The translations under genes and the position numbers were made by a program. A stretch of 55,080 nucleotides of DNA from the NCBI GenBank assembly GCA_021298975.1, contig JAJTGC010000017.1, positions 1-55,080 on the forward strand. Reading direction: 5' to 3'. The DNA comes from Oxalobacteraceae bacterium (GTDB lineage: Bacteria > Pseudomonadota > Gammaproteobacteria > Burkholderiales > Burkholderiaceae_D). This document shows positions 46,177-55,064 of the stretch, piece after piece. Position 1 is the stretch's first letter. Every line of letters begins with the position of its first letter. The notes beneath the pieces were generated by a model that saw nothing but the letters and a program-made list of their open reading frames with translations, did not search any database and was not told the origin of the DNA.

Positions 46177-47253
46177 TCAGTCGCGCACTTCCCGCCGCAC
46201 ACGTGCTGCTATGCCGCACATCAGTTCGTAGCCAATCGTGCCGGCGTGCGCGGCCACCTCGTCGATCGGCAGACCCTCACCCCAGAGCGTGACTTCGCAG
46301 CCGACATCAGCATCAGGCAGAGGGGATAAATCAATAGCAAGCATGTCCATGGATACACGACCGAGCAGGCGCGTGCGCACGCCATTGAGCAAAACGGGGG
46401 TGCCTGTGGATGCCAGCCGCGGATAGCCATCGGCATAACCACAAGCCACGATGCCAATCCGCATGGGCTGATCGGCAATAAACAGGCTGCCATAGCCGAC
46501 GGAATCACCCGCTCGCAGCGACTGGGTGGCAATCACACGACTTTGTAGTGTCATCGCTGGCTGCAATCCCAGCGATAGCGCACTCTGCATGCCTGGCGCA
46601 CCGCCGTACAGCATCACGCCTGGCCTGATCCAATCACCTCGGATCTGCCGCTGCAACAAGGTCGCTGCAGAATTGGACAGGCTGACCTCTGCATCCAGGC
46701 CCGCAGTCGCGTGTGCAAAAGCGGCAATCTGAGCCGCCACATCCGGCATGGTGCCGTTTGAATCGGCATTCGCGAAATGGGTCATCAGCGACACGGAACG
46801 CACAGAGGGCATCGATACAAGGCGATGATAGATTTCGCTTGCCTGCGACGGCATGAAGCCGAGACGGTTCATGCCCGTGTTGATTTTCAGGTGCACTACG
46901 AGCGGCCGGTTGATGGGTGTTATTTCCAGCATTCGGCACTGCTCGGCATGATGAATAACGGGTTGCAAGTCATCGCGAGCCAAATGTTCGATGTCAGACA
47001 CGTCGTACATCCCCTGCATCATCATGATCGGCTTCTGCCAGCCCAACTCACGCAGTCGCGCGGCGCGATCAAATTCAACCAGCGAGAGGCCATCGGCGGC
47101 CTCGAACGCCCGCATCGCATGCGACAGACCATGGCCGTAGGCATCTGCCTTGACCACCGCCCAGGTTCGGGCACCAGGGACGGCTTTTCGGGCGGCGGCG
47201 AGATTGGCCTGCATCGCAGAGACATGCGTAATGGCGACGAGTGGTCTGGGCAT
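46177..47253 (-). CDS. alr: Alanine racemase
   Basis: This 358-residue PLP enzyme interconverts L- and D-alanine for peptidoglycan. The ATG at 47253 (MPRPLVAITHVSAMQANLA) gives the family start; the frame is open upstream to 47325 but that part is not Alr-like. The PLP lysine is in VVKADAYGHG. The second catalytic region, with the tyrosine in AGDSVGYGSLF, is present, as is the C-terminal segment ELMCGIAARVRRE. No clear ribosome binding site is visible. It is followed directly by radA. Confidence 0.95.
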   Translation of the reverse strand: MPRPLVAITHVSAMQANLAAARKAVPGARTWAVVKADAYGHGLSHAMRAFEAADGLSLVEFDRAARLRELGWQKPIMMMQGMYDVSDIEHLARDDLQPVIHHAEQCRMLEITPINRPLVVHLKINTGMNRLGFMPSQASEIYHRLVSMPSVRSVSLMTHFANADSNGTMPDVAAQIAAFAHATAGLDAEVSLSNSAATLLQRQIRGDWIRPGVMLYGGAPGMQSALSLGLQPAMTLQSRVIATQSLRAGDSVGYGSLFIADQPMRIGIVACGYADGYPRLASTGTPVLLNGVRTRLLGRVSMDMLAIDLSPLPDADVGCEVTLWGEGLPIDEVAAHAGTIGYELMCGIAARVRREVRD

Positions 47254-47372
47254 CAGCGGGAGAATTCGGAGAAAAGAAATTGGATAGACTGCGATCGGTC
47301 TTATTTTACTTGACGCGCGCGCCATCGCGATCAGTGCCTGGTGCCTTAACCTGTCGAAACTGGCTTTCGTGG

Positions 47373-47378
47373 TATAAA
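47373..47378 (+). promoter_or_regulatory. Candidate -10 box for lplT
   Basis: TATAAA lies 52 bases before the lplT start in the alr-lplT divergent spacer. The sequence 17 bases further upstream (CCTGTC) is a poor -35, so this is only a weak candidate. Confidence 0.3.
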
Positions 47379-47429
47379 GTGTCGCCCTTTTATACTCACG
47401 ACAAGCGTACCAATCACTGTCTCTCCAGA

Positions 47430-48698
47430 ATGAACCGCGGCTTCTACACCATCATGGCAGCGCAGTTTTTTTCTTCGCTTGCCGACAATGCGTTGCTCAT
47501 CGTCGCCATTTCGGTGCTCGTGTCGCTTCAGGCGCCCGCATGGATGACGCCGATGCTGAAACTCTTTTTCGTGCTGTCGTATGTGATTCTGGCGCCTTTC
47601 GTTGGCGCGTTCGCCGATGCCTTCCCCAAAGGCCGCGTCATGTTCATCACCAATCTCGTAAAGATCACGGGCTGCCTGATGATGTTTTTCAGCGTGCATC
47701 CGCTGCTGGCGTATGCCGTGGTGGGTTTCGGTGCGGCCGCTTATTCCCCTGCGAAATACGGCATCCTGACCGAATTGCTACCCGCAGAGAAACTGGTCGC
47801 TGCCAATGGCTGGATCGAGGGCCTGACGGTACTGTCCATTATCTTTGGTACGGTCCTGGGCGGACTTCTGGTCAGCGAGCGACTGGCACAAGCGCTGGCT
47901 TTCCTGTTGCCCTTCAATCATCTGCAGCTCAGTCTCTCGCTCGAATTTGCACTGGGGGTCGTCATGGTCGCTTATTTTCTGGCAGCGATCTTCAATCTGA
48001 AGATCCCGGACACTGGTGTGCGCTATGCAGCGCAACAGCGCAATCCGATCAAACTCGTCGTCGAATTTGCCGATTGCTTCGTCACCCTCTGGCGTGACCG
48101 GCTGGGACAGATTTCACTGGCAGTGACCTCACTGTTCTGGGGTGCGGGCGCAACGCTGCAATTCATCGTGCTGAAGTGGGCCGAGAAGGCACTCGACCTG
48201 CCGTTGGCCAAAGCGGCCATCCTTCAAGGCGTGGTGGCCTTCGGCGTCGCCTTTGGTGCCATGGCCGCCGCCAAACGCATACCGCTGAAAAAATCGCTGA
48301 CTGTCATGCCCATGGGTTTCCTGATGGGCTTGATAGTCACGATCATGGTGTTCGTGCACTCGACGACATTGGCTTATCCACTGCTGGTACTGATCGGTGC
48401 CCTGTCGGGCTATTTTGTCGTCCCGATGAACGCCCTGCTCCAGCATCGCGGACATGTGCTCATGAGCGCAGGCCACTCGATTGCGGTTCAAAATTTCAGT
48501 GAAAACGGCTCCATTCTGATCATGCTCGGGCTGTATGCCTTACTGGTCAAGTTTGACCTGAGCGTGAATATCGTGATCGTGCTGTTTGGACTGTTTGTCT
48601 CCGGTGTGATGTGGATGGTGATGAAAAAGCATGCTGCCAATCAGCGCGAATATGATTCAATGCATTTAATCGGTCAGGAAAAACACGTTGGCACCTAG
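47430..48698 (+). CDS. lplT: Lysophospholipid transporter LplT (MFS)
   Basis: This 422-residue MFS protein moves lysophosphatidylethanolamine across the inner membrane for re-acylation. The start is the ATG at 47430 (MNRGFYTIMAAQFFSSLADN). It has about twelve hydrophobic segments, and the motif-A region FADAFPKGRVM follows helix 2. YSPAKYGILTELLP is a family hallmark. The acyltransferase Aas, the usual functional partner, is not adjacent. Its last four bases overlap the convergent DUF1853 gene. Confidence 0.92.
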   Translation: MNRGFYTIMAAQFFSSLADNALLIVAISVLVSLQAPAWMTPMLKLFFVLSYVILAPFVGAFADAFPKGRVMFITNLVKITGCLMMFFSVHPLLAYAVVGFGAAAYSPAKYGILTELLPAEKLVAANGWIEGLTVLSIIFGTVLGGLLVSERLAQALAFLLPFNHLQLSLSLEFALGVVMVAYFLAAIFNLKIPDTGVRYAAQQRNPIKLVVEFADCFVTLWRDRLGQISLAVTSLFWGAGATLQFIVLKWAEKALDLPLAKAAILQGVVAFGVAFGAMAAAKRIPLKKSLTVMPMGFLMGLIVTIMVFVHSTTLAYPLLVLIGALSGYFVVPMNALLQHRGHVLMSAGHSIAVQNFSENGSILIMLGLYALLVKFDLSVNIVIVLFGLFVSGVMWMVMKKHAANQREYDSMHLIGQEKHVGT

Positions 48699-49675
48699 CG
48701 GTATGGTGCCGTCAGGCCGCGCAACTTTTTACCCGCCTTGCCCTGCCAATCATCCGGCACAATAAATCCACGATCGCTCTCCAGCCAGATATGCTCGTCG
48801 CGCATCAGGCTGGCGACCATCACGGGCATGGGATCTTCTTGAAAGTGCATTCGCAATTGCTCTTGCAGTTGCGAACGGCTCACAACCTCTGCATCCGTCA
48901 ACCGCGCCGGTGCAAGCCAGGCGAGCCTCGGTAACACAGCGCAGCTTTCGCTCAGATGCGTGTCGATTTCTCCCAGAGTGCACCACCAACCGCGACAATG
49001 ATTTTTTTCAATCCCAAGCCTCTGCGACGGAATTGCTTCGCCACGGCGATAAAACAACCAGCCACGCAACAAGGCCTGCGCCTGATCGATGGGTCTGGGC
49101 AGCAAGGCTTGTGCCGCCGGATGCTGGCCCAAGGATAGCTGCCGGTCGAGAATCTTGCGCATTTTTGCGCCCAGCGTATCCGCCAGATTCGGGCCAACAA
49201 AATAATCGGCGGTCTGCACGCCAGACCAGGCCGGGTCACTGGAACACAACAAATAAAATTTCGTCGCAAATTCCCAGTGCAATAACCTCGCACCGTCAGA
49301 GAGCAGAAAATCAAACTCGCCCACCGTCTCTTCCTTCCCCGCCCGGACTTGCATGCCGTGAGCCACCAGTTGTTGCTGATTCGAGAAATAACAGGCGAGC
49401 AGCTTCTCGGCATAACGCCCAAGACGCGTAAAGGGATTCAGTTCCAAAGAGGCTGTGAGCGATTCAGGCTCCCGATCCAGCGCCGTCAGCCAATCGCGCG
49501 CGCATTCAGCAGCACGCTCGGGCAGTCGAGCAATTTTGCGCTCCCATCGCGGTGATTCGGCATCGAGCAGATCCGGAGCATCCAGTAACCACGCCAGCGC
49601 GCGCACATGCGGATCACGCAAGCCATGCCAGCGCGCATGAAACTGCTGCTGGAACGTGGACGCTTCAGCGTCCAT
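48695..49675 (-). CDS. DUF1853 family protein
   Basis: This 326-residue soluble protein has no assigned function. Family features are the HWEFATKFYLL core with acidic residues, which recalls nuclease-like folds (the EFDFLL and HWEFATKFYL segments could form an E-D-ExK-like site), and KNHCRGWWCTL further on. It overlaps the start of the uracil-DNA glycosylase gene by 11 bases on the same strand, so it is the distal gene of the tsaB-rimI-udg operon. I identify the family from memory. The nuclease suggestion is inference only. Confidence 0.75.
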   Translation of the reverse strand: MDAEASTFQQQFHARWHGLRDPHVRALAWLLDAPDLLDAESPRWERKIARLPERAAECARDWLTALDREPESLTASLELNPFTRLGRYAEKLLACYFSNQQQLVAHGMQVRAGKEETVGEFDFLLSDGARLLHWEFATKFYLLCSSDPAWSGVQTADYFVGPNLADTLGAKMRKILDRQLSLGQHPAAQALLPRPIDQAQALLRGWLFYRRGEAIPSQRLGIEKNHCRGWWCTLGEIDTHLSESCAVLPRLAWLAPARLTDAEVVSRSQLQEQLRMHFQEDPMPVMVASLMRDEHIWLESDRGFIVPDDWQGKAGKKLRGLTAPYR

Positions 49676-50402
49676 TCAAAAGGCTCATTGCGCCACAGAG
49701 GTCTCGCCAGCTCTTGGCCTTGTCCGCTGGCTGGCGCAGCAGATGGGCCGGGTGATAGGTCACGATCAAAGGCAGGTCTGCGTGCAAATGTAGCTTGTCA
49801 CGCAGACTAGCCAGTGCTGTGTCAGCCGGCAAACCCAGCAGCGAGACAGCAGCAGTTTCACCGAGCGCCACGATTATGTCCGGTCGAATCAAGTCGATTT
49901 GTCGCGACAGATAGGGCATGCAGGCAGCGACTTCATCCGCTGTCGGCGGGCGATCGCGTCCATCAGTCCCGACCGGACGACATTTGACGATATTGGTCAT
50001 GTAAACATTCGCATCCCGATCCAGACCCAGTGCACGCAGCATATTGTCCAGCAGCTTGCCGGCTGGCCCGACAAAGGGCTCGCCCTGCGCATCCTCCTCA
50101 CGGCCCGGCCCGTCACCCACAAACAACCAGCGTGCTTTGTGGTCTCCCACACCGGGCACCGCGTGAGTTCTACCCTGACATAACTGACACTGATGGCAGC
50201 GCCGGATATGTTCTTCGAGCGCCACCCAATCCATGTCCGTCACGCTCGTTCCATGCGCGGCTGACGCGAGTGATGCACTGGCTGAGGCCGCAGTGGCTGT
50301 GCAAACGCTGCCAGCCTCGTCTGCGATCAGTCCGCGCCGCTGCCAAACGGGCCCGAGACCCATCTGCTGCAATTTGCGAATTTTGTCGGTATCCATTGGC
50401 AT
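49665..50402 (-). CDS. Family 4 (Fe-S) uracil-DNA glycosylase
   Basis: This 245-residue base-excision enzyme removes uracil from DNA. Cysteines in CHQCQLC near residue 65, together with later ones in IVKCRP and EVAACMP, fit the [4Fe-4S] cluster of family 4 enzymes. GEPFVGPAGKLLDNML and the C-terminal TYHPAHLLR (with the motif B histidine) are typical. The active-site motif A reads GDGPGREED, where GEAPG or GEGPG would be usual, so an aspartate replaces the conserved glutamate. The N-terminal part of about 60 residues is a poorly conserved linker. It is close downstream of rimI. Confidence 0.9.
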   Translation of the reverse strand: MPMDTDKIRKLQQMGLGPVWQRRGLIADEAGSVCTATAASASASLASAAHGTSVTDMDWVALEEHIRRCHQCQLCQGRTHAVPGVGDHKARWLFVGDGPGREEDAQGEPFVGPAGKLLDNMLRALGLDRDANVYMTNIVKCRPVGTDGRDRPPTADEVAACMPYLSRQIDLIRPDIIVALGETAAVSLLGLPADTALASLRDKLHLHADLPLIVTYHPAHLLRQPADKAKSWRDLCGAMSLLNGR

Positions 50403-50405
50403 GGC

Positions 50406-50888
50406 TCAAAGCATCTTTCGCATCACAATGGCATCTTCGCGTGCCGCGCCAGCTGCCGGATAATAATTTTTGCGCTGACCAATTTTTACAAAGCCCAGGT
50501 GGTGATAAATCTGCAAAGCGTGATCGTTCGAAGGACGCACCTCCAGCAGCACTGCGTGCATGCCGGCATCGCGCGCCAATCCGATCAACTTGTCGAGCAG
50601 CTTGCGCCCGAGACCCTGGCCCTGTCTATCAGGACGCACCGTAATATTGAGCAGATGAACTTCTTCGACCGCGTACATCATCAGAAAATAACCGAGCAAA
50701 ACGCGGTCCTCATCGCGCAGCACCCAGGCCTCGTAGCCGCTATCCAGAGAATCGAGGAAGTTACCGCGGGTCCAGGGGAACGGATACGCATTCAGTTCGA
50801 CGGCGATCACATCCTCAATATCGGTCACGTTCATCTTGGAAAAACAGAGCTGATGCCCATCCTTGTCCTGCTTGAGCGCGGAGCTCAC
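50406..50888 (-). CDS. rimI: Ribosomal protein bS18 N-alanine acetyltransferase RimI
   Basis: This 160-residue GNAT enzyme acetylates the N-terminus of ribosomal protein S18 using acetyl-CoA. I place the start at the GTG at 50888, which overlaps the tsaB stop (GTGA); the open frame further upstream lies inside tsaB. The conserved YPFPWTRGNFLDSL segment, the acetyl-CoA loop RPDRQGQGLGRKLLD and LLEVRPSNDHALQIYHHLGF are all present. It belongs to the tsaB-rimI-udg-DUF1853 operon. Confidence 0.94.
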   Translation of the reverse strand: MSSALKQDKDGHQLCFSKMNVTDIEDVIAVELNAYPFPWTRGNFLDSLDSGYEAWVLRDEDRVLLGYFLMMYAVEEVHLLNITVRPDRQGQGLGRKLLDKLIGLARDAGMHAVLLEVRPSNDHALQIYHHLGFVKIGQRKNYYPAAGAAREDAIVMRKML

Positions 50889-51592
50889 GCGTCTGCTCCT
50901 GTCGCACGCACCGAACGCTCGGCCGTGGTCAGCGCGACCTTGTTGCGCAGGTAAAGAGGTTGTGCGTCGCGTGCATGGACCACCTGACCCTGTTGCGCCC
51001 ATTGACGCCCCAACAAAGCAATGGACGATGCATGCGGCATCAACTCAGGCCAGTGCGGCGCAGGCGACAGTCCAGTGAAACGATCGGCATACACGGCCAG
51101 AGCATTGCCGGTCACGCAGCTCGCCCCCGTTGCAACGACGTGCTCCGGTGCGGACAAACAGGGTTCGACCACAATATGCCATCGCTCATCGAAACGATAT
51201 TGTGCCCAGTACACCTCGCCCATGCGCGCATCCAGCACCGCAACAATATTATCCCCGGCGCCCTGACTGCGCGCCGCATCGGCCATTGCGAGCAAGGTGA
51301 CCACCGGAACCACCGGCAGATTTGCACCAAAGGCCAGACCCTGAGCGAGTCCGCACGCCGTTCGAACCCCGGTGAACGATCCCGGACCCGAGCCAAACGC
51401 CAATGCGTCACATTGCCCGAGCGTTATCTCTTGTTCGCGCAGTAGGGACTGCAACAGACCCAACACCGTCATGGAGTGTGTTTGCGCACCCGAAGATTCA
51501 CGCGACACCAGGCGATCGCCGCAAATCAATGCAACAGACGCGAGTTCAGTGGAAGTTTCTATTGCTGCGATGGTGGGCAGGGATACCGACAT
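50885..51592 (-). CDS. tsaB: tRNA threonylcarbamoyladenosine biosynthesis protein TsaB
   Basis: This 235-residue actin-fold partner of TsaD and TsaE makes the t6A modification of ANN-decoding tRNAs. The N-terminal IAAIETSTELASVAL and the conserved AFGSGPGSFTGVRTACGLAQGLAFG block are diagnostic. It lacks the metal-binding histidines of TsaD, as expected. It is the first gene of a compact minus-strand operon with rimI. Confidence 0.95.
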   Translation of the reverse strand: MSVSLPTIAAIETSTELASVALICGDRLVSRESSGAQTHSMTVLGLLQSLLREQEITLGQCDALAFGSGPGSFTGVRTACGLAQGLAFGANLPVVPVVTLLAMADAARSQGAGDNIVAVLDARMGEVYWAQYRFDERWHIVVEPCLSAPEHVVATGASCVTGNALAVYADRFTGLSPAPHWPELMPHASSIALLGRQWAQQGQVVHARDAQPLYLRNKVALTTAERSVRATGADA

Positions 51593-51693
51593 GACCTCAT
51601 TTTACCGTGTGCGCCCCGCACAAGCGTCGTACCGCACCTGATCTGGCGAGACGAACCATGAAGTCCCCGCCTGCCCTACGGTAAAATACCGGC

Positions 51694-52122
51694 ATGTCGA
51701 GCCTGTTTTTAGTCCGCGAAAATTTTTCTGCACTGTCCGAGGCTCTGGCATCGGGCAAATGGGTGGTCGCCTGCCTGTGCGCCGGCTGGTGCGATGTCTG
51801 CAAGCAGTATCGCGCCGGTTTCGATGCGCTGGCGCCCCAGTATCCCGACCATCAGTTTGTCTGGATCGATATCGAAGATCAGTCCGATCTGGTCGGCGAC
51901 CTGGATGTGGAAAACTTCCCGACCATTCTCATGCAACGCGGCAATACGGTCGCCTTCTACGGCACCATGATGCCCGAGCCAAGACTGGTAGCACGCTTGC
52001 TCGAAGCACAGCTTGAGCGCAGTGCCGATGAGCTCAGCCTTGAAGCCAGCAGCAATCCGCAGCGCCAGCAATGGCAGACCGAATGCAATCTGCGTGTGCG
52101 TCTGGATGAATGCAATTCATGA
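51694..52122 (+). CDS. Thioredoxin-fold protein with CDVC active site
   Basis: This 142-residue cytoplasmic protein has a thioredoxin fold. The active-site CxxC is AGWCDVCKQYR near residue 33, after a beta strand (WVVACLC), and the cis-proline is in VENFPTILM. A C-terminal tail of about 40 residues (SNPQRQQWQTECNLRVRLD) is less conserved. No signal peptide is present. The specific partner is unknown; it may be a general disulfide reductase or a chaperone-like variant. It diverges from tsaB and converges on the molybdenum enzyme gene with a 6-base gap. Confidence 0.85.
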   Translation: MSSLFLVRENFSALSEALASGKWVVACLCAGWCDVCKQYRAGFDALAPQYPDHQFVWIDIEDQSDLVGDLDVENFPTILMQRGNTVAFYGTMMPEPRLVARLLEAQLERSADELSLEASSNPQRQQWQTECNLRVRLDECNS

Positions 52123-52128
52123 ATCCAC

Positions 52129-54393
52129 TCAGCCCAGCCTGAGAGGCAGGCTGCGCAGACGCTGACCCGTTAATTTGAATAGGGCATTCGCCACCGCCGG
52201 TGCCACAGGCGGCGTGCCCGGCTCGCCAGCGCCCTCGGGGTCTTCCTCGCTTCGCATGATCTCGACATCAATCTGCGGCATTTCGCTCAGCCGCAGCATC
52301 GGATAATCATGAAAATTTCGCTGCACAACGCGTCCATCACGTATCTGAATTTCACCGTACAGCGCAGCCGATAAGCCGAACACAATCGCCGATTCAATTT
52401 GCTGCGTTACACCCAGCGGATTAACCACGCGGCCGCAATCGATAGCGCAGCTGATGCGATGCACCTGTATGCGTCCATCCGTCACCGACACCTCAGCCAC
52501 TTGCGCCACGATGCTGCCGAAAGATTGATGCAAGGCGACACCCTGCTCGCGGCCCTCGGCGGGTTTGCCGGCTTTGGCCACTGCCGCCTCCAGCACAGCA
52601 AGATGACGAGGATGCTCGCGCAGCATCTGTCGTCGAAAACTCACCGGATCCTGTCCTGCAGCCAGCGCCAGTTCGTCAATAAAACTCTCTTTGAAAAAGG
52701 CATTGTGCGAATGGCCTACCGAACGCCAGCTTCCCAGCGGCACGGGCGCCTCCACTGTGACATGCGATGCGCGCTGACTGGGGATTTCATAGCAGTGATC
52801 GTGCAGACCTTCGACCGTCGTCTTGTCAGGACCCAGCTCGGGCAAACCAAACGCCCGTGCCAGCATTTGCTGCACCGGCGCGCCCGATGCCGAATGGCTC
52901 TCCCAATGCACCACTCGACCCGACGCATCCAGCGCTGCACTCAGCCTGGCGACTGCAGCAGGGCGGTAAAAATCATGAGCCATGTCATCTTCGCGCGACC
53001 AGACCAGACGTACCGGCGCGCCCTTTGCAGCCCGCGCAAGCATCGCCGCTTGCACCACCATGTCGGTTTCCAAGCGCCGACCAAAACCGCAGCCCAGATA
53101 CGTTATATGCAAAGTCACCTGATCGACGCTCAAGCCAAGCGCACGGGCTGCAGCACTGACCGCAATCGAGGGCACTTGGGTTGGCACCCAGAGAGAGAGC
53201 TGGTCGCCGATCAGCTGCGCAGTACAGTTGATCGGCTCCATGGCCGCATGCGCGAGCAGCGGTGCGCGATACTCTGCCGTGATTTTTTGTGCCGACGATG
53301 GGGCTTCACCACTGCCCTGACTGAAATAGGTCAATCCCGTTTCCTGATCCAGTCGATCCTTGATCTGAGCGAACAGCTTGGTATCTGAAAACTGTGCCTG
53401 CGCCCCTTCATCCCAGACAACCGACAGCTGCGCAAGCGCCTTGTGGGCAAGCCACCAGCTTTTGGCCAGCACGGCAACCGCCTCGGGTGCACCGGAACGA
53501 TCCGCGGGTAGCGCGATGACATCCATCACGCCGGGTATCTTGCTGACCTTGGCGGAATCAAACGAGGTCAGTGCCCCCCCGAATACCGGGCTCATGGCAA
53601 TTGCCGCATGGATCAGGCCCGGCAAGCGGATATCCATGCCAAACGATGCGCGGCCATTGATTTTGTCGGCCACGTCCAGACGTGGTGTGGCTTGACCAAT
53701 CAGCCTGAATTCGGCCGGCGCTTTGAGTGCGAAAGGTACATCGTCCAAGCGCGCCGCTTCTGCCGCCAGCGCACCGTACCCCAGCCTGCGGCCATCGCCA
53801 TGCACCACAAAGCCAGACTGTGTGCGGCACTCCACTGACGACACCTGCCATCGCAGAGCCGCGGCCGCCAGTAACCGCGCACGCGCAGCAGCGCCTGCTT
53901 CGCGCATGGGCAACCAGCTGTCTTTGATGCTCGACGATCCACCCGTCGCCATCACACCCAGCTCACGCTCGGTTTTGCGCGCGAGCCACTGGGCGACACG
54001 CTTGATCGCCCCACGATCATCGGGATGAAAAGGCAGGCCATCGGCCATCATGCTGGTGTCACCATAGATTTTGTCGATGGGGGCTGGCAGCAACCGAACT
54101 GCGCTCATCGGTACATCAAGCTCTTCCGCCACCAGCATCGGCAAGGCCGTGCTCACGCCCTGCCCCATTTCACTTTTGGCGACCACGACACCGACGATGC
54201 CATCTGCGCCAATCGTGACCCAACCATTGAGGGCACTGCTGCCCTCGCCAAGCGGCAATGCCGCGCTACCGTGTAAACGCTGGCGTGGTGGCATCAGCCC
54301 CCAGCCGACCACCAAAGCACCGGCAAGCCCCAGCCCGCCCAGAATGACATGTCGTCGCGACAAGCCCGTTGTCGATGTAGTTTTTTGTGACAA
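52129..54393 (-). CDS. Molybdopterin-binding hydroxylase large subunit (IorB / aldehyde oxidase type)
   Basis: This 754-residue catalytic subunit belongs to the xanthine dehydrogenase family, close to the isoquinoline 1-oxidoreductase beta subunit. The best start is a TTG at 54393 with AGGAGA upstream; the frame is open to 54447. The N-terminus carries a Tat-like signal (LSRRHVILGGLGLAGALVVGW), so it is exported folded. The active-site glutamate lies in AGEPGTPPVAPAVANAL near the C-terminus, and internal motifs such as GCGFGRRLETD contact the cofactor. The small [2Fe-2S] subunit (IorA) that normally accompanies it is not adjacent. The substrate may be an aldehyde or an N-heterocycle. Confidence 0.87.
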   Translation of the reverse strand: MSQKTTSTTGLSRRHVILGGLGLAGALVVGWGLMPPRQRLHGSAALPLGEGSSALNGWVTIGADGIVGVVVAKSEMGQGVSTALPMLVAEELDVPMSAVRLLPAPIDKIYGDTSMMADGLPFHPDDRGAIKRVAQWLARKTERELGVMATGGSSSIKDSWLPMREAGAAARARLLAAAALRWQVSSVECRTQSGFVVHGDGRRLGYGALAAEAARLDDVPFALKAPAEFRLIGQATPRLDVADKINGRASFGMDIRLPGLIHAAIAMSPVFGGALTSFDSAKVSKIPGVMDVIALPADRSGAPEAVAVLAKSWWLAHKALAQLSVVWDEGAQAQFSDTKLFAQIKDRLDQETGLTYFSQGSGEAPSSAQKITAEYRAPLLAHAAMEPINCTAQLIGDQLSLWVPTQVPSIAVSAAARALGLSVDQVTLHITYLGCGFGRRLETDMVVQAAMLARAAKGAPVRLVWSREDDMAHDFYRPAAVARLSAALDASGRVVHWESHSASGAPVQQMLARAFGLPELGPDKTTVEGLHDHCYEIPSQRASHVTVEAPVPLGSWRSVGHSHNAFFKESFIDELALAAGQDPVSFRRQMLREHPRHLAVLEAAVAKAGKPAEGREQGVALHQSFGSIVAQVAEVSVTDGRIQVHRISCAIDCGRVVNPLGVTQQIESAIVFGLSAALYGEIQIRDGRVVQRNFHDYPMLRLSEMPQIDVEIMRSEEDPEGAGEPGTPPVAPAVANALFKLTGQRLRSLPLRLG

Positions 54394-54461
54394 GTTGAGT
54401 CTCCTGCGCTGCCATCGGGCGTATGCTGATCTGCCCTGCCCGATCAAAGATGAGAGTGTAA

Positions 54462-55064
54462 ATGAGTGAGAGCTTTTTCCAATCGTTCATTCTGCTTTTG
54501 CTCGTGACCGACCCCATCGGTAATGTGCCCTTGTTTGTTGCCGCGCTTCGGCACGTACCAAAGGAACGGCGCGCCCGCGTGATCGTGCGCGAATGCGCGA
54601 TCGCATTCGGCCTGCTGCTCGGCTTCATGTTTGGTGGCCAGCATTTTCTTGACGCCTTGCAGTTGAGCGAAATCTCGTTGCGCATCGGTGGCGGCGTGAT
54701 TCTCTTCCTGATCGCTTTACGTATGGTTTTTCCGCAGCCCGGCGGAATTTTCGGCGACACACAGGAAATTTCCGCCGAACCCTTTATCGTGCCACTGGCA
54801 ATACCGGCGCTGGCCGGGCCTTCTGCGCTGGTAACGGTGTTGCTGTTCTCGTCCCGTGGTCAGATGGCCATGCCGGTTTATGTGGGCGCCCTCTCGCTGG
54901 TGGCTGGCGTGTGGCTGGTGGTTCTGCTGTCGGCCGAGTATTTGCAGCGCGTGCTCGGCGCTGCGGTGATGATTGCCTTCGAACGCTTGATGGGCCTGAT
55001 CCTGACGGCAATAGCGATCGAAATGCTGCTGGCCGGGGTGCGGGATTACGTTCAGTCTCTTTGA
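54462..55064 (+). CDS. MarC family integral membrane protein
   Basis: This 200-residue protein has six hydrophobic segments. It belongs to the MarC/YhgN family, whose function is not established despite the name. The first helix, SFFQSFILLLLVTDPIGNVPLFVA, with its DPxGNxP motif, and the fourth-helix region VPLAIPALAGPSALVTVLL are family hallmarks. It diverges from the molybdenum enzyme gene with 68 bases between starts. It ends 16 bases before the window edge. Confidence 0.9.
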   Translation: MSESFFQSFILLLLVTDPIGNVPLFVAALRHVPKERRARVIVRECAIAFGLLLGFMFGGQHFLDALQLSEISLRIGGGVILFLIALRMVFPQPGGIFGDTQEISAEPFIVPLAIPALAGPSALVTVLLFSSRGQMAMPVYVGALSLVAGVWLVVLLSAEYLQRVLGAAVMIAFERLMGLILTAIAIEMLLAGVRDYVQSL

